This document shows, piece after piece, positions 61,205-64,000 of a stretch of DNA of 64,000 nt. The stretch is from Oxyruncus cristatus (lineage: Eukaryota > Chordata > Aves > Passeriformes > Cotingidae). Both the position numbers and the translations under genes were made by a program. The stretch is from contig VXAY01004948.1 in NCBI GenBank assembly GCA_013399855.1, forward strand, positions 2,695-66,694, given 5' to 3'. A model generated the notes under the pieces. That model was not told the DNA's origin and ran no database searches. It was given only the letters and a program-made list of their open reading frames with translations. Each line of letters begins with the position of its first letter. The first letter of the stretch is position 1.

Positions 61205-61345
61205 TTTCCCAGAGAAGCTGTAGATGCCCCATAATTGCAAGTGTTCAATGTTGGGCTGGATGAGGATTTAAGCAACCCAAGCCAGCGCAAGATGTCCCTG
61301 TCCATGGCAGGGAGATTGGAATAGATGGTCTTTGAAAGTCTCTTC
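61205..61345 (+). mobile_element. CR1 LINE 3' fragment, old and decayed
   Basis: The blocks TTCCCAGAGAAGCTGTAGAT, AAGTGTTCAATGTTGGGCTG, GATGTCCCTGTCCATGGCAG and GATTGGAATAGATGGTCTTT follow the order of the CR1 3' region. The terminal ATTCTATG tail is lost or degraded. About 140 bases remain. Confidence 0.85.
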
Positions 61346-64000
61346 AGTGAATAAATGGATGATCTTACAATATCTTACACTGTAAATATCCTGATGTCAT
61401 GTATAATATTTAAGTGAACCATTATGTTAGCAGATTCCAGAACATTTTCCTATGCAATTATGGATCATAAAATTATTGAAATTTTTATCAGCATCTCCAT
61501 TTAGCAGTGTTTCCTAAAACAAGAAATCATTACTGTTTTAGAATGTTGTTCAAAGGGTTAATATTATGTTTTCTTTAGTCAGTAGAACAACTCTGATGAA
61601 ATTTGTTTTGTTACATTAAAATAAACAAAACCTTTTCTTTTAAGGCAAGGAAAAGTTACTAGATAGTCATAGTTCAAGAGTTATGAACTGAAGTCTTGTT
61701 ATTGTTTTATGAAATGTGTTTTCATGAAGAATAAACAGAACAAGTGGACTCTGTCTGTGGAACAGATATGTGAGTTTATTATGAATAATCCAACAAAACC
61801 AGTCAAATTTGTGTGGTAAATCCTAATTGCAATGCCTTGTGCAGAAAGAGAAAAAGCATCCTACAAACCTAAGAATATCTCAGAGGGAATAAAAGTTTGT
61901 TCACTTCCTTGAAGTCTTAGTCTAAGGAAGTCATGATTCTTCCAAGAATATCTATGCCAAATTCAAGTATCTCTGACTACTGCATCAAGTGAAAGTACTG
62001 GGTTTGCTCAGTTTCCAGGATAATTCTTGGATATATGTGGATACTGCTTTTGACTTTCAGTCCATCATCTGGGGCTTTTTTATCAATGTGATAAAAATAA
62101 GATTTCAGTATCATTAGAAATTTGCAATTTAGATTTCTTCCTATCAAAGTGCACAGAAATACTACAGTAATCCTGAAAACATATTGTAACTTTGTATCTG
62201 TGTCTCTCTCTCTCTATATATATATATAAGCTCAGAAAAATAGTTCTTTACAAATTTTTTTTTCCTGTGACTCTACTGTATAATGTTGTGTTTTTAAACA
62301 TTATTCTAGGTTTGATGCTATAGTCTTTTTTCTCCCCTATGTTCAATGCTGGTAAAGCAGAAATCTTTGTTTCATGTAAGGATGTTGCATATAAGGTTTC
62401 CTACTGAGCAGTTTTACACTGAAATACAAAAGCAGATTCAGCAACATTAACATGATAATTTAAGAGGCAGAAATTAATTCTTTTTACTAAAGAATTGCTT
62501 TTAGCCACATAGTTTACAATGTAGAATAGTAGAGTATATATTTCACTTTTATTCTAAGATCTTATCTTCAAAACTACTTGAGAGCTTTCAGACTTACATA
62601 GTAAGTTAAAGGCATAAACAATATTTTATCAAAATTACATTAGAATTACCCAGATAACTCAGAATAATCCTGTAAAATTCTTGCTGTTATTTTGGTACAA
62701 CCAGAAAAAAACCTACTCTGTAAAATCAAATAAGATAGTTTTATTTGATTAAATTTCAAAAAAGATTGCATTTTTTTTATTGAATAAACACAATATAATA
62801 AATTCTTGATTAAGTAAAACATTCAGCAGATTCTTAAACTTTGAATAGATGAGTAATAATGTTTTAAATGAAGAATGATACTGATATGTAGGGTTTTTTT
62901 CCCTAAAAAAGAAAATCAAACCAGAGATAGAAAAAATCATCAGGGTCTCTGTAGTACAAGGCCTCCTCCAAAACAGAAGTAGTAAATTTTAAAATTGAAT
63001 GCTGAGGAAATTTTATCAGTTTAACTATTTTTCACAGTAGAGAGCAGCAAATGTATTTGGAAGTTGTGAGAGGGAGGAACATTAGCCGGAAGTGATGGAC
63101 TTTAACGTTTCCAGGAGAAAGAGAACTGTTGCTAGTATAATCTCTGTGGAATGGAAAGAAATTAAGAGGCAGTGGAGAGGAAAAGAATCGAAAATGGAAA
63201 CTATATGGTATCATAAAATCAGTTTAGAATAGTAAAGAATCACAAGCGTAACTTTAGACCAAATTTTTACAATAAATCATCTAGTTTATTTCTTTTACTT
63301 TAAAAAAGTTTTAAATTTATTTGAATACTGTCAAGAAAAAGAAATCTATTTTTCACAAAAAACCAAAGCAAACTGAAAAATCTAGTATTGTTCATTGCTA
63401 CTACCTATTAAACAATAAGTTAACATGCAATACAAAAATTCAGTACTGTTTCTGAAGTATGCTGTCACTATCTGCTTTAATTTTCCTCACTCCAGCAGTT
63501 TTTGGCTGTTGGACTATTGCTGCTGTTCCTTGTGGTCTATTTTTGTGGATGTACTACACCTTAGAAGTGATTGTTTTTCTGTGTGGAGCATTGGTTCATA
63601 ATATTCCCCAAAACAATCATCAACAATGTGTTCCAGAAAATCTTACATTTCTTTTGAATCAAAATATTTCTGGTTTCAATGAACACTGAAGAAGGCAAAT
63701 TAGATATTTCTCCTGAAAATTAAATAATTTTTTCATATAAGCAACAACAAACCAAAGATACTCCAGGAAAACAAACAAACACACAGAACTTGTTTCCGCA
63801 CACATCGAGTATATACACAGGTAGGAAGATCTTTATAGGAAAAAAACTCCAGGTCTGAATGACTTTTCAAAGAAAATACGGGGCTCTTCTACACAGAGAA
63901 AGTAGGCAGACCTCAGGTCTTCTTCTTGAGTTTTACTTCAGGTTTCCCATTGAAAAAAGGTTATATTAGGTGTAGTCAGAATATGTTGAGGCAGCACTGT
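61346..64000. other. AT-rich unique DNA, no gene seen
   Basis: Contains the (TC)6(TA)7 microsatellite. A 76-codon plus frame at 63459-63689 is hydrophobic at its start, but this follows from T-rich sequence and it has no recognisable family. Confidence 0.6.
62203..62228. repeat. (TC)6(TA)7 compound microsatellite
   Basis: Six TC units run directly into seven TA units with no interruption, in unique AT-rich DNA. Confidence 0.97.

Noticed and set aside
63459..63689. Hydrophobic 76-codon frame as a small membrane protein
   Set aside because: Hydrophobicity follows from T-rich sequence. No family, splice context or promoter is visible.
1..64000. Bacterial-type systems (operons, CRISPR, insertion sequences)
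   Set aside because: Frames, composition and repeat families are those of a bird nuclear genome. No regularly spaced palindromic repeat array or dense gene layout is present.

Overview
The window looks like ordinary intergenic or long-intron DNA from a bird. The base composition is AT-rich and CpG-poor. No open reading frame carries a recognisable cellular domain. The recognisable interspersed repeats are of bird type: truncated CR1 LINEs ending in the tandem ATTCTATG-type 3' tail, and solo LTR-like blocks resembling endogenous-retrovirus LTRs common in passerines and other Neoaves. The bird assignment rests on these repeat families, which I recognise from memory and did not search. I see no rRNA, tRNA, CRISPR array, operon or bacterial-style gene.

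Layout. 1-5.2 kb: unique AT-rich DNA. 5.2-7.8 kb: CR1 cluster, with two head-to-head fragments at 5187-5587 and two same-strand copies at 6492-7245 and 7302-7806. 10.6 kb and 14.7 kb: two minus-strand CR1 copies. 18.3-23.7 kb: LTR-rich stretch, with a doubtful LTR end at 18430-18679, a small minus-strand LTR scrap at 19621-19689, a solo LTR at 20395-21018 and a CpG-rich solo LTR at 22960-23722. 27136-31364: a 2.1-kb segment present twice in tandem with a single N between the copies; the second copy carries a complete LTR (30966-31569) and the first copy stops inside it. 35.6, 39.0, 43.8 and 61.2 kb: further CR1 copies. 45338-45412: (TAA)25 directly after a second single N. 46373-47334: a long LTR with internal repeats of about 50 bp. 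About 53970-54432: an LTR with CCAAT, TATA and AATAAA motifs in order. The rest is unique sequence with a few microsatellites.

No genes can be said to work together here. The best coding-like signal is one candidate exon at 34433-34673, with a strong pyrimidine tract and AG, an ATG in good Kozak context, a reading frame open across the interval and a CAG/GTAAAA donor; it has no recognised homologue and is offered as a lead only. The most consequential observation is the 2.1-kb tandem copy. It is either an unmerged contig overlap (single N, two C/T differences) or a real tandem duplication with a 4-base TACC microhomology at its joints. I did not find a convincing undescribed biological system.
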